The notes below the pieces were generated by a model that saw nothing but the letters and a program-made list of their open reading frames with translations, had not been told where the DNA came from and did not search any database. 64,000 bases of DNA from Bacteroidota bacterium (GTDB lineage: Bacteria; Bacteroidota; Bacteroidia; Bacteroidales; FEN-979): NCBI GenBank assembly GCA_026391835.1, contig JAPLDF010000076.1, forward strand, positions 46,196 to 110,195, given 5' to 3'. The translations under genes and the position numbers were made by a program. How positions within the stretch are numbered: position 1 is the stretch's first letter; every line of letters begins with the position of its first letter. Shown here in pieces: positions 25,094 to 34,245 of this stretch.

Positions 25094-25519
25094 TCAAAGA
25101 TTGATCCTGCGGTCCAGCTCCTTTAACAAATAATCCTTCGTCTTAACACCCGTAATCCGTTTAACCTCCCTGCCATTCTGGAACAGGATCATGGTGGGGA
25201 TGCTGCGGATCCCAAATTTGGCTGCAGTGGCTTTTTGTTCGTCTACGTTCACTTTGGCAATGGTAAATTTCCCGTTTGCCCCCTCAGCGACCTCGTTCAG
25301 CACAGGGATCATCATCTTACACGGCACACACCATGCGGCCCAGAAATCGACCAAAACAGTGCCTGTTTTTATCTTGTTCTGAAAATTGAGATCTGTAAAG
25401 ATTTTGACGTTCTCACTGTCTTTGACGTCCTTCAGGCCCCTCATCTGTTTCCTGGCATTCAGAATTAACAGGCCCATCAAGCCTGTAAGTACTGCAACTA
25501 CAATTATTGCTATCCACAT
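25094..25519 (-). CDS. Membrane-anchored thioredoxin
   Basis: The 141-residue protein has an N-terminal membrane segment (3-20) followed by a complete thioredoxin domain. The redox motif is WCVPC (Cys64, Cys67) and the cis-Pro is P108 (RSIPT). Val replaces the Gly of the usual WCGPC, which may shift the redox potential. If the N-terminus acts as an anchor, the domain is probably periplasmic. No maturation genes are adjacent. Confidence 0.9.
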   Translation of the reverse strand: MWIAIIVVAVLTGLMGLLILNARKQMRGLKDVKDSENVKIFTDLNFQNKIKTGTVLVDFWAAWCVPCKMMIPVLNEVAEGANGKFTIAKVNVDEQKATAAKFGIRSIPTMILFQNGREVKRITGVKTKDYLLKELDRRINL

Positions 25520-25540
25520 AATTCATCTTTTTTGTGGGAG

Positions 25541-25548
25541 CAAAGGTA
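25541..25548 (-). promoter_or_regulatory. Promoter -7 box of the thioredoxin gene
   Basis: On the minus strand it reads TACCTTTG, an exact TAnnTTTG match 22 bp before the start codon. Confidence 0.45.
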
Positions 25549-25630
25549 ATAATAAAAATCAATTAGTGATATTTAAACGATTTAAATGTTGGCTGCAAAA
25601 CATTTTCCAGCAACAATCGTGGGAAGGGGA

Positions 25631-26257
25631 TTAACGGTATTTCCCGGGATTCAGTTTACGAAGTATCCACTTCATGGGAAAAAGCATCGAAACTCTTTCC
25701 TGGTATGCCTTATATTCATCACCGAACTCTCTGACAAGTTTCTTCTCTTCGAGTATGGTGCCTGTGACCAGGTAAATACTCAGGATACTATTCGAAATCA
25801 GGGATGTAACATCCAGGTCGGTTGCCCATATTAAAGGAAAAACAGCCGTATAGAAAGGATGCCTTACTACGCCCAATATTCCGCTTGCATCAAGTTTCCC
25901 GGTAGAGTTTATGAGGTTGTGGCTTACATCTTCGCTGATCTGTCTCAACCCCAAGAAAGTCAGCATATCATATTGTCTGGCACCGGCAATGAATAAAATG
26001 AGGCCGGTTGCCTGCAAAAGGTAGCGGACAGGCAGCAGGGCACTTTCCCAGGTGAAAAATGGTGGCTGCCGTATCGAATCCGCATATAAAAAAATCGGAA
26101 CCAGCAACGTCAGGGCCAAAAGGTTATAGGATAACCTGTAGAATTTAAACGCCTCGCCGAGACGCCTCCTGAGAAAGCTGGTAACCCCGGGTGTAATCAG
26201 GGCACTGTGGAGTGCGCAATAGGAAATCCATAACATGGACAGGATCGCATATTTCAT
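25631..26257 (-). CDS. Integral membrane methyltransferase-like protein (isoprenylcysteine methyltransferase/NnrU group)
   Basis: The 208-residue protein has five or so membrane segments. The C-terminal block GVVRHPFYTA followed by ILEEKKLVREFGDEYKAYQ is the SAM-binding signature shared by ICMT, MddA and NnrU-related membrane proteins. The methyl acceptor is unknown; prenyl-cysteine proteins are not expected in bacteria, so a thiol or lipid acceptor is more likely. It has its own -7 box. Confidence 0.78.
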   Translation of the reverse strand: MKYAILSMLWISYCALHSALITPGVTSFLRRRLGEAFKFYRLSYNLLALTLLVPIFLYADSIRQPPFFTWESALLPVRYLLQATGLILFIAGARQYDMLTFLGLRQISEDVSHNLINSTGKLDASGILGVVRHPFYTAVFPLIWATDLDVTSLISNSILSIYLVTGTILEEKKLVREFGDEYKAYQERVSMLFPMKWILRKLNPGKYR

Positions 26258-26284
26258 GATGTCGTGTCTATTTCAGTCTGGGAT

Positions 26285-26292
26285 CAAAGATA
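26285..26292 (-). promoter_or_regulatory. Promoter -7 box of the membrane methyltransferase-like gene
   Basis: On the minus strand it reads TATCTTTG, an exact TAnnTTTG match, 28 bp before the start codon. Confidence 0.45.
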
Positions 26293-26396
26293 AGCACAAT
26301 CAGGTGAAATGGTTGGTCCAGAATTGATCTCCCGATGTATGATTAAACAAATTGCTGACACAGGAAAGATGCGACACGTTCACCTGGCAGGAATGG

Positions 26397-27335
26397 TTAA
26401 TTCCCATGGAATTTCCCGGCCCTTCTTTCGGCATTGTCCCGCAGGTTGTAGTAATAAAAATTAATATCGTAAATGTGGTAAATACCCAGGTCCAGGCCGT
26501 TTGATATTGCATAGATGTCGCTGTCGTTCACACTGCTGCAGATGATTACACCCTGTGCAGGATCGATCCGTGCATCGGCGAAATTAAGTTTCTTATCATA
26601 ATGGGTTATTGTGCTGTCGGGCATATATGATCCAAGGTTTTCAGAAGCCGGGGCCGGGGTTGCGTCCCGTTTCCAGTTGACCGGGTTGATCACCAGCCCG
26701 ACATTGTTTGCCACCACGATATTTGTTCCCGGAACCACCTCTGGTGACTGAGTGTTGTATGAAATGATCACGCCCGTGTCATCGGGGCCTTCGGCAAACT
26801 TCAGGTGTTTGTTCGCAGCCATGAAGTCAGCCGTTACAGGGTAACCGATCACATAGGCCGCGATCATCCTGGCATACACATCGGGGTGTGAAGTCATATA
26901 TTCCGACAGGAGGAACATCATCACGCTGGAGCCCTGCGAATGCCCGGCGATGATGTATGGGCGGCCGTTGTTGTAATGACGGAGGTAATAATCAAATGCC
27001 GCCGTGACATCCGCGGCAGGCACTTTCCGGAGCACTTCCCAGCGCTGATCCTCGGTTAGCGGAAGCGTGCAAGCCCCGTCGGCCTGGCGGTAAAACGGTG
27101 CATAAACATTGCCTGCCGTTTCAAACGCGGTTGCCTGGTGGCTGAAGGCTGATGCAGCACCCCGGAGCATGCCCGGGTGGTCGATGGGGCAGTAGTCAGG
27201 CTCTGCCGGATCTACTTTTGCCCATACGGTTGGGTAGATATAAAATACATCCACAGGTTTCGAAGGATGGGCATGCAGCGATAGCCAGTGCGCCGGTTTG
27301 GCGTAATCGGTGATTACGGGGTTTTCAATATTCAT
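26397..27335 (-). CDS. DUF3089 alpha/beta-hydrolase without signal peptide
   Basis: The 312-residue protein has the DUF3089 opening VDVFYIYPTVW, then APFYRQA and the nucleophile elbow GHSQG (Ser133). It lacks a signal peptide and a T9SS tail, unlike the paralogue at 30977. The family is lipase-like, but I know of no firm substrate. It is the last gene of a four-gene minus-strand cluster with two metallophosphoesterases and another DUF3089 protein, so it may process a product brought into the cell. Confidence 0.82.
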   Translation of the reverse strand: MNIENPVITDYAKPAHWLSLHAHPSKPVDVFYIYPTVWAKVDPAEPDYCPIDHPGMLRGAASAFSHQATAFETAGNVYAPFYRQADGACTLPLTEDQRWEVLRKVPAADVTAAFDYYLRHYNNGRPYIIAGHSQGSSVMMFLLSEYMTSHPDVYARMIAAYVIGYPVTADFMAANKHLKFAEGPDDTGVIISYNTQSPEVVPGTNIVVANNVGLVINPVNWKRDATPAPASENLGSYMPDSTITHYDKKLNFADARIDPAQGVIICSSVNDSDIYAISNGLDLGIYHIYDINFYYYNLRDNAERRAGKFHGN

Positions 27336-27471
27336 GTGCTAATTTAAAAAACTTATTTGATTTTATTTTTCAATTCCGTTAAGCATGAAATGGATTATAA
27401 GCCTTAAGACCGTCACTTCCGGGAACAATTTCAGGCACCCGGCCAGGGGATGATGATATCTGTCAGTGTAA

Positions 27472-29076
27472 TTATCTTATTATCGAGAGTTTATAGTTTT
27501 CACTGAATTTTTTCATGGTAATGTGAATAAAATAGACCCCTGCATTGAATGAAGAAACGTCCATATTTATGGTATTTCCTGTATTTACAGAGCGTGATTG
27601 GATGCTGCGGCCGAAAGCATCGTAAACTTGTACGATAGCAGAACTGTTCTTATCAAAAAAATCTACAGAAACCATGTTGTTCGCCGGGTTTGGATAAATA
27701 GCAGCGGCTTTTCCGGCTGGTAGTTCAGGTAACCCTGACGGGGTTTTATATGTTATCGTGACTACGCTGCCATTACTGGGACTCCACAATGCTAAATTTG
27801 CCGGTAGCATGCCGGGTGGGTCATTGAGCCCGACCTGGCCGACACTGTTAACGTCAACGCTGTCGACTTCAACAACCCTGACTTCAATTTTCTCTTTTGA
27901 GACAAGCACAACCTGGAACCCGGGCATGCTTGCCTGGTTGCGCGTCCATTTCCATGCCTGGCCAGGTGAATAATGGGTGAACAATGGCCGCAACGGGGCG
28001 CCCCAGCTGCCTTCTCCAATATAAACAATACCGTTGGTGTCGTTCCTGATAAAACCGCTGTCGCCCGGGACAGACGATGTTACCACGGGCCAGGTGAATT
28101 TGATAACGTGGGCGTGCGATTCGGCGACCAGTTTTACCTTATAGTCCTGGAAAAGCGAGGCCCAGCAGTTTACCATGGTGTGATTGACCGGGTAGGTGGC
28201 GTGGGCCGCAAAAGGATAGTGGTACTGGACAAATTTCCAGTAGGGTTCATTCGTATTTCCCGTATGCTGTTGCAGGTCGTTTTCAAGCCAGTTTCTCTGG
28301 GTGCTGTCGCAAAAGTAAGGACCGGTTTGAGGGCATCCTATATCGGTGTTGAGGGTGTAAACCCGGAGCAGGTTACCTGCAACACGCATCGCATAATAAG
28401 AAGTGGTATCGGGAATATCGAACATGTTATACAGGTCAAGACTGAGCTCATGGTTCCCAAGGCATGGTACCAGCGGAAAAAGCCGTCCTTCAGGTGTGAT
28501 CGTAAGCTGCCAGTCGGCAAACCAGTCGTTCCAGAAGTAGGCTAAAAGGGAGGTGAGCACATAATCGCCGCTGAACGTAATAAAATCGGGACTGATCTTT
28601 GAAACCAGCCTGTTTGCATCCTGCCGCCAAATGCGGCATTTTGCAGAATCGGCAAATTCACCTTTCTTGGCAGTTCTGCTGTCGCCACCGGCGATAAAGG
28701 TTACCGGTGAATCGGCATTGTCTGGCAATGTTTTAAAACACATCCTGGAACTGGTTCCCTGGTCATCATGAACAACAAAGTAATAAACAGTATTTGGCAA
28801 AAGCAGGGTAAGCCTGGCAAACCTGTGGGTCAGGCTGTCATAGTCAACTGTCCGGTCAGGTACATGGGAAAGCGGGTAGTTCAAGTAGTTTGTGCCATAG
28901 TCGGTGGTCCCATAATAAACTGTGGCATTTGCAGACGTACCGTTGTCGCACCAGCCAACAACAACAGAGGTAGCCGGATCGTCGCGGTACGAGAGGCGGT
29001 AATACCGGGTTCCTGCGAAAAGCCCGGTGCCGAAAACAAGGCTCAGAATAATGGAGCAAAATAAATACGGTTTCAT
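27472..29076 (-). CDS. Secreted purple-acid-phosphatase-like metallophosphoesterase with T9SS tail
   Basis: The 534-residue protein has a signal peptide (1-21). An Fn3-like domain follows (about 25-117), typical of purple acid phosphatases. The metallophosphoesterase core has Asp132 (GGDSRT), Asp171 (FSGDY), Asn208/His209 (LGNHE) and later His residues (YHYPF, ESHAHV). The last 80 residues form a T9SS type A sorting domain (IYPNPANNMVSVDF to KLSIIR). It is likely a surface enzyme that frees phosphate from organic esters. Confidence 0.87.
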   Translation of the reverse strand: MKPYLFCSIILSLVFGTGLFAGTRYYRLSYRDDPATSVVVGWCDNGTSANATVYYGTTDYGTNYLNYPLSHVPDRTVDYDSLTHRFARLTLLLPNTVYYFVVHDDQGTSSRMCFKTLPDNADSPVTFIAGGDSRTAKKGEFADSAKCRIWRQDANRLVSKISPDFITFSGDYVLTSLLAYFWNDWFADWQLTITPEGRLFPLVPCLGNHELSLDLYNMFDIPDTTSYYAMRVAGNLLRVYTLNTDIGCPQTGPYFCDSTQRNWLENDLQQHTGNTNEPYWKFVQYHYPFAAHATYPVNHTMVNCWASLFQDYKVKLVAESHAHVIKFTWPVVTSSVPGDSGFIRNDTNGIVYIGEGSWGAPLRPLFTHYSPGQAWKWTRNQASMPGFQVVLVSKEKIEVRVVEVDSVDVNSVGQVGLNDPPGMLPANLALWSPSNGSVVTITYKTPSGLPELPAGKAAAIYPNPANNMVSVDFFDKNSSAIVQVYDAFGRSIQSRSVNTGNTINMDVSSFNAGVYFIHITMKKFSENYKLSIIR

Positions 29077-29135
29077 GGTAAATTGATTTACAGGTGAAAA
29101 ATCAAATAGCTTTCATTTCGTCAGCCAGGAAACTG

Positions 29136-30857
29136 CTACTTACTTAAGGGTGTTCCATAGTTCTTTATTTTATTCTGCATTTCCGGGGTCAGATACTTAA
29201 CAAGTTCCGCATTGTAAACGCCTGCAGGAGGATAAACTATCTCTCCCTGCTCGCTTGTTGTAATCTGGAAGTTTGCCACGGTATAATACCGTGATAATGC
29301 AGGCAGGGAGCCAGGCTCCATGATCGGGTCGACATTGGTTGTAAATATTGAAATCGTGTTGTCGCTGTTACGCTGGATATCAAACATGCGGAACTGTTGG
29401 GTGAAATCTCTCAATGAACTGGTCTGGACCTCCCAGAAGCCGAGTTCCGGGTGGGTTGGATCCTTTGATGGCATCGGGGTGATGGCATTCAGGTGCAGGT
29501 GCCCCGAGAGCCACATAAGAAGATTCGGATAGGAATTAAGGGTGTCGATCACCTCCTGCTCCTTCGGATTGCCATCCTGGTACCACCCTGCATCTCCGCC
29601 CGCAGGCACAAAGCCGATGGGGATGTGCGCTGAAATGATCATGAGTTTGCCTTCAGCCTGACCCGACCTGAGTTCACTTTTGAGCCAGCTCCAGCGTTCG
29701 GCGGAAAGTTCACCATGCCCGTAGAATTCCCAGTTGATATCATCATTGCTCTGGGTATCATCGAGCACAATGACCTTGATTGGCAAGTTTGCCTTCGGTT
29801 CAAATGAATAACAGGCGAACCCGCTTGATGCATTGTACTGGCTGAATCCATGCCCCGACGGCTGCGAAGTGGTGTTGAAAAACTCACCCATCCACTCTTT
29901 TGGGGTAAGGGAACGGCGGTTTGCATCGGCTGCACGTACCTTTGGAGGGACTGGAATGCTGTCTACCGGCCCGACGCCTATAATGTTGCCAGTTGCTGTG
30001 GTGCCGTCTATTGAACCCATGTATAATCCGGGGGTATCAAAGGGTTGAGGATTATGCCAGTTGTTATAGATATTGCACAGGTTGAGTATTTCGTCACCAA
30101 CATAGACCGATCTTGCATAGTCGTTTGGGTTGAGCAGGCCTGTCCAGAAATGATCGTGGTTGCCCAGTGTCTGGTACCATGGAATTGACTTGTCAAGCCC
30201 CTGCGCCTGGAACGGGTCCTGGTAATCATTGTCAGGTCCGGGAATGGGATCGTCCTTAATACCTGAATCAGGGTCGATCAGTTTGCCATCAAGAATGTCG
30301 ATGTACCACCTTAATTCGTTATACTGCGTGTTGTTGCAGACATCACCCAGTGACAGGCCGAAATCAAAGGCCTTTTCTTTGTGAATGAGGTTGATTGTCC
30401 TTACGGCCGCATCAAGTACCCGGGTTGTAAGCAAACATACCGGAGAATAAGCCCCGATAAGGGCACCCCGGTATCCAAAGTAAATGGCCGATGCGGGTGT
30501 CTCTTCATCGGTAATGTGGATGTCGGTGATGGTAAAGAAATTCAAAAGCCTGGCCGAATGGGTAACAGATGCACCGGTATATCCGTCGGGCATTAGGTCC
30601 ACTCGTTTTTGGTAAGGATTCCCCGGACCATAACTCCATTGCCCGTAACCCGCAAAATTGGGAAATTGATTTATCTGGTAAGGATACAACGCGGGAATTG
30701 TTGACACAGTGGCCGGAACAATAGTCCTGTCAACTGTGGTAAGCACCCTGGTACTGACAGGATCGGGCGTGTCATCCTTGCTGCAGCTGCTGTTAAACAT
30801 CAATGCAAATCCCATTGCGATCAATGGGAAAATCCTGGTTGCGATTTTTGTTCTCAT
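29136..30857 (-). CDS. Metallophosphoesterase lipoprotein (TIGR03768-like)
   Basis: The 573-residue protein has a lipobox ending NSSC (Cys25). Its calcineurin-like motifs are ITDIHITDEE, SLGDVCNN, LGNHDHF, ISAHIP and SGHLHLN, all in the right order. The sequence style resembles the TIGR03768 family of large, single-domain metallophosphoesterases, a name I recall but cannot check. It is a lipoprotein, probably at the envelope surface. It sits 59 bp upstream of the T9SS phosphatase gene on the same strand. Confidence 0.82.
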   Translation of the reverse strand: MRTKIATRIFPLIAMGFALMFNSSCSKDDTPDPVSTRVLTTVDRTIVPATVSTIPALYPYQINQFPNFAGYGQWSYGPGNPYQKRVDLMPDGYTGASVTHSARLLNFFTITDIHITDEETPASAIYFGYRGALIGAYSPVCLLTTRVLDAAVRTINLIHKEKAFDFGLSLGDVCNNTQYNELRWYIDILDGKLIDPDSGIKDDPIPGPDNDYQDPFQAQGLDKSIPWYQTLGNHDHFWTGLLNPNDYARSVYVGDEILNLCNIYNNWHNPQPFDTPGLYMGSIDGTTATGNIIGVGPVDSIPVPPKVRAADANRRSLTPKEWMGEFFNTTSQPSGHGFSQYNASSGFACYSFEPKANLPIKVIVLDDTQSNDDINWEFYGHGELSAERWSWLKSELRSGQAEGKLMIISAHIPIGFVPAGGDAGWYQDGNPKEQEVIDTLNSYPNLLMWLSGHLHLNAITPMPSKDPTHPELGFWEVQTSSLRDFTQQFRMFDIQRNSDNTISIFTTNVDPIMEPGSLPALSRYYTVANFQITTSEQGEIVYPPAGVYNAELVKYLTPEMQNKIKNYGTPLSK

Positions 30858-30892
30858 TGTTTATAAATTAAAAAATTAAGTAAACGCAAGGC

Positions 30893-30955
30893 ATATGAAA
30901 TTTTATAGTTTTCATTGAATTTTTTCGTTGTAACGTGAACTTGACAGATCACCTT
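30893..30955 (-). pseudogene. Remnant of a T9SS protein C-terminus
   Basis: Read on the minus strand, this stretch encodes VHVTTKKFNENYKIS. That is almost the same as the last residues of the phosphatase at 27472 (IHITMKKFSENYKLS). There is no gene body to go with it. It lies between the lipoprotein gene and the second DUF3089 gene and is best read as the tail of a deleted paralogue. Confidence 0.6.
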
Positions 30956-30976
30956 GGTTATTCAGCCATTGCTGCA

Positions 30977-32425
30977 TTATTGTTTAACAAGTTTATTGGT
31001 GTAAGTTGATTTATCGGTTTGAATTATAATAAAATAAGCCCCAGGTTCCTGATTTGCAACAGAAAAATCGTTCGTGAAATACTCCCGGACAAACACGCCT
31101 TGTAAATTGTAAAGTTTAATGCTTATGATTTTTTGGCTGAGGTTGTCTACATGGACAATTCCACTGGTCGGGTTCGGGTAAACAAGTGCAGCGTTTACAC
31201 GACGATTTGCATCCGGCATACCACTTGGATGACAATTTGCAATCATTGCAGGCAGGAGTCGCAATACATCATTCTGAACGAATTGCCAGTCCCAGATATG
31301 GTAATTGCTTACCGACGAATCTATCGGTATTCCGGAATGCAGTGGATCAGGAACATATGACGGGAAAGAATTTATTTTTCTTTGGTCATTGGGCGTAAAT
31401 ATGGTGTCAATCAATAAATGTGTGCTGCCAGGTACCGTAGAAACAGGTGTAACTTCAACCCGGAACATATTGTCAAATCCAACGTAATTCGTCCAGCTGT
31501 TATCAATCGAAATATAACGGGCCAGGGGCTTTTGGGTAGTCGTATATCCAAAATCGAAATATGCTTCCTGGTGACTGTGATTGACGGTATCGTAGGTTTG
31601 ATAAATTAACCCCTTGCTCACAAAATACGGGTTGAAAAAAAAGGAGCAACTTGCAATGCCTTCTGGTTTGTAATGCTTGCTCCAGGTTCGCCAGTTCATC
31701 ATGCATCCGCATTCGGGTATTGAGTCATGCGGAGGGCATTCCTTAATGTTTTGCAAAGCACCGCCGGTTCTGCTGCCATTTACAGAAGCATAATTGGGTT
31801 CCCCGGCACAAAGAGCAACTACCAGCTGTGCCTGAAGGACAGGGTTGTTGTCAAATTTTTTTCTCAATAAAAACATGATATGATCTGCTCCCTGGGAATG
31901 TCCCATCAAAATAATTTTACGCCCGTTATTGTAGTATCTCAGGTAGTTGCTAAATGCAGAATCAATATCATTATAGGCAGTCTCTATACAATTGGCCCTT
32001 GCCAGCTGGGCTGAGGCAGATATTGATGTATTTAAAAAAACACCAAGTTTTGCCTGCCTGTAATATGGAACAAAAACTCTTCCGAATTGGGCATAGATGC
32101 CAACCTGCTCGCTGTACACAAATTGTGCAGTGCGTGTGTCAATGCTATCCATGTCAACGTTGCCCATAGGAGTATTCATGTTGATGGTAGGGTAGACATA
32201 AAATATATCGACCAGGCTATCGGCATAATGCGTGTAATTGATAACAGTATCGATTGAAAGGTCCGGTTTTTTTACAGTCAGCGTTAAATTTTGCTGCCGG
32301 GCAATATCCGTAGACAGCAACACCGGGTGACACATCCAGTTCTCCGGGAGATTGTAATCAACAGTTTGTGCAAAAGCATTGGCAGTTATTATGAGGCCTG
32401 CTAAAACGGTAAAGAGCTGTTTCAT
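30977..32425 (-). CDS. Secreted DUF3089 hydrolase with T9SS tail
   Basis: The 482-residue protein has a signal peptide (1-20, ending AFAQ). The DUF3089 domain covers about 65-385, with VDIFYVYPT, VPYYRQA and the nucleophile GHSQG (Ser177). The last 75 residues are a T9SS type A tail (VYPNPTSGIVHVDN to NKLVKQ). It is the surface-exposed paralogue of the signal-less protein at 26397. It is the first gene of the phosphoesterase cluster. A lipase or esterase role is inferred from the fold. Confidence 0.85.
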   Translation of the reverse strand: MKQLFTVLAGLIITANAFAQTVDYNLPENWMCHPVLLSTDIARQQNLTLTVKKPDLSIDTVINYTHYADSLVDIFYVYPTINMNTPMGNVDMDSIDTRTAQFVYSEQVGIYAQFGRVFVPYYRQAKLGVFLNTSISASAQLARANCIETAYNDIDSAFSNYLRYYNNGRKIILMGHSQGADHIMFLLRKKFDNNPVLQAQLVVALCAGEPNYASVNGSRTGGALQNIKECPPHDSIPECGCMMNWRTWSKHYKPEGIASCSFFFNPYFVSKGLIYQTYDTVNHSHQEAYFDFGYTTTQKPLARYISIDNSWTNYVGFDNMFRVEVTPVSTVPGSTHLLIDTIFTPNDQRKINSFPSYVPDPLHSGIPIDSSVSNYHIWDWQFVQNDVLRLLPAMIANCHPSGMPDANRRVNAALVYPNPTSGIVHVDNLSQKIISIKLYNLQGVFVREYFTNDFSVANQEPGAYFIIIQTDKSTYTNKLVKQ

Positions 32426-32805
32426 TTTATTGATTTATTTATATTCATTTACTTTCGTGCCAATGAGAAAATACAATGACAATGATTACCCTTTCGAATA
32501 AATCGTCACTGTATCAACTGTCAAAATTGAAAGCAGCTTCTTTGAGGTAGTCTTGTATTCAATCACGGATGAAGCCAGGATATTCGCCAGGGAAGTACTT
32601 TCCGATGACACCAATTGCAATTGGTATGCCGGAAACAGAAAATAACGATGAATCGTGTGGGAGGAACTGTTATCAGGCTATAAATGAAAGCGAAAGAAAT
32701 GGGTTATTTTCAAACTGGAATGGTTTCAGGCCGTCGTTGATTTAACGGAACCATACTTGATTGAAAAAATCGCGTATTGTGTGCGAAAACGCGTGGCTGT
32801 AAAAT
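32426..32805. other. Intergenic spacer
   Basis: The 380 bp between the DUF3089-T9SS gene and the unknown gene at 32806 hold no open frame of protein-like composition and no clear terminator. One short inverted repeat, CCAATTGCAATTGG, occurs near 32608-32621. Confidence 0.4.
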
Positions 32806-33897
32806 TCAGGCCCCTTTTCTTTTATTCTCACTCCCATCCATGAGTTGCAGGTGGGTCAAAGAAGCGATCAGTGCCATTTCAGCTTTAAGGGCGCCGATGT
32901 TTATTTGATCAATGTAATCACTTTTTAAAACGAGGTTGGCCGCTTTTTTTACTTTTTTGCCGGTTATCTTCCGGCCTGTATGCTTTTTTAGTTGAACCGT
33001 GATCTCCCTGAAGGTTGGCAGGCTGTCCGAATTCTCCTGCATGATCCTGACCAGGGGTTTTTCATGGTCCAGTGCGACCATGTGCAGACTAAAAATCGTG
33101 AAAGGCGCAAGGGTTTCGTTATCAGATTTTTTGGTATAGGCGGTTTTTGACGCCCCCTTCATATGGATGCTGACGGCCCCGTTGGCGATCTCCAGTGTGT
33201 GAACGGCCTTAAGTTTAACTGTGCCGTCTTCGGTGTGAATGGTTACGGTGTCGAGCATGGCATCCAGCCAGGAATCCATAAATTCCTTGTCGCCTTTCAG
33301 GTAGAAGAGGCGTTTGATAAACCCGATCGGGTAAAATATGGGGTCATAAAACCTGTCCTGGGTGATGAGGCGGAAGCGGAAATTGGCATAGATGTCACCT
33401 TTTTCATGCACAAATTTTACCGAAGAATCTTCGCTGACATTCTTAACAAACGTCAGGATGTGTTTTTCGGCTTCGTCCTGGTCGTTTACATCCCAGGCGT
33501 CCTGGCCGGTCTCGTCAGCGGTTCCGGGTTCGATGTTGGTTTCCATGTAATCATACAGGAAATCCTGGTATTGATGCAAGGCGCTTTTCCATTTCCGGAT
33601 CGAGCTTTGGGGTTTATCCAATTGCACCTCAATCTTGTCGGACGACAGGTGGTCAAGCAGGTTCATGATGATCAACGCAACGGCAGGCAAATGCCCCCTT
33701 TTTATCCTTGGTTCAAGTTCTGCAAACATGTTGCTTTCCTGCGATGTCTCTTCATTGACCAGTACGATGGCCTTATCGGCAGCGGCCACATAACTGCAAT
33801 ACGATTTTGCTGAAGGAACAGGGAATTTTCCAATTTTCACCAGCCATGCCATGAATTCGTCGCGCAACAGGAATTGATTTTTCATCTTTTGTATCAT
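32806..33897 (-). CDS. Unknown 363-aa protein with SAM-like N-terminus
   Basis: I do not recognise the family. The first 45 residues (MAWLVK.GK...SAKSYCSYVAAADK) are reminiscent of the core-binding SAM-like domain of tyrosine recombinases, but no catalytic domain follows. Residues 130-150 are acidic. The middle and C-terminal parts look mixed alpha/beta, and there is no signal or membrane segment. A 52-codon open frame ends 3 bp upstream of its start, which implies a two-gene unit. The codon composition is like that of the neighbours. Confidence 0.6.
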   Translation of the reverse strand: MIQKMKNQFLLRDEFMAWLVKIGKFPVPSAKSYCSYVAAADKAIVLVNEETSQESNMFAELEPRIKRGHLPAVALIIMNLLDHLSSDKIEVQLDKPQSSIRKWKSALHQYQDFLYDYMETNIEPGTADETGQDAWDVNDQDEAEKHILTFVKNVSEDSSVKFVHEKGDIYANFRFRLITQDRFYDPIFYPIGFIKRLFYLKGDKEFMDSWLDAMLDTVTIHTEDGTVKLKAVHTLEIANGAVSIHMKGASKTAYTKKSDNETLAPFTIFSLHMVALDHEKPLVRIMQENSDSLPTFREITVQLKKHTGRKITGKKVKKAANLVLKSDYIDQINIGALKAEMALIASLTHLQLMDGSENKRKGA

Positions 33898-33900
33898 TAA

Positions 33901-34059
33901 TTAGTTCATAAATAGTTGATTGTTCAGGTTTTTCGTCAAAGCCGATATTGTTTTACCGGATGTTTCCGGACAAATCAGCAGGTCAGTATTGCCATCCGTA
34001 TCACAACGCAAATAGGTAAGGCCGATGCAAGTTACTTTATTTAATGTCAGGTGAATCAT
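33901..34059 (-). CDS. Possible 52-aa small protein upstream of the 363-aa gene
   Basis: The frame starts at ATG 34059 (MIHLTLNKVTCIG) and stops at 33901, 3 bp before the next start. The amino-acid composition is protein-like and the frame also stays open upstream of the ATG. A TAnnTTTG box lies 70 bp before the ATG. There is no recognisable domain. It could be a real small gene, or the 3' part of a decayed one. Confidence 0.4.
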   Translation of the reverse strand: MIHLTLNKVTCIGLTYLRCDTDGNTDLLICPETSGKTISALTKNLNNQLFMN

Positions 34060-34129
34060 ACTTTTTCCAGAGTAGTTTAGTTCAGCAAGTTCCGGATCAA
34101 TAGGGTTGAGTTCTTTGATCCTGATAAAA

Positions 34130-34137
34130 CAAAGATA
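34130..34137 (-). promoter_or_regulatory. Possible -7 box for the 52-aa / 363-aa unit
   Basis: On the minus strand it reads TATCTTTG, an exact TAnnTTTG match. A TTTG (34152-34155) lies 14 bp further upstream, closer than the usual spacing. Confidence 0.35.
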
Positions 34138-34245
34138 AACCCTGACTACGCCAAACTATGACGCAATCTGGTTTTAGAAAAAATTATATGCTTCTTATCT
34201 GTTTTTTGGACAAAGTCCCTTGAAGGTGATGGTATTAGAAGGTGT

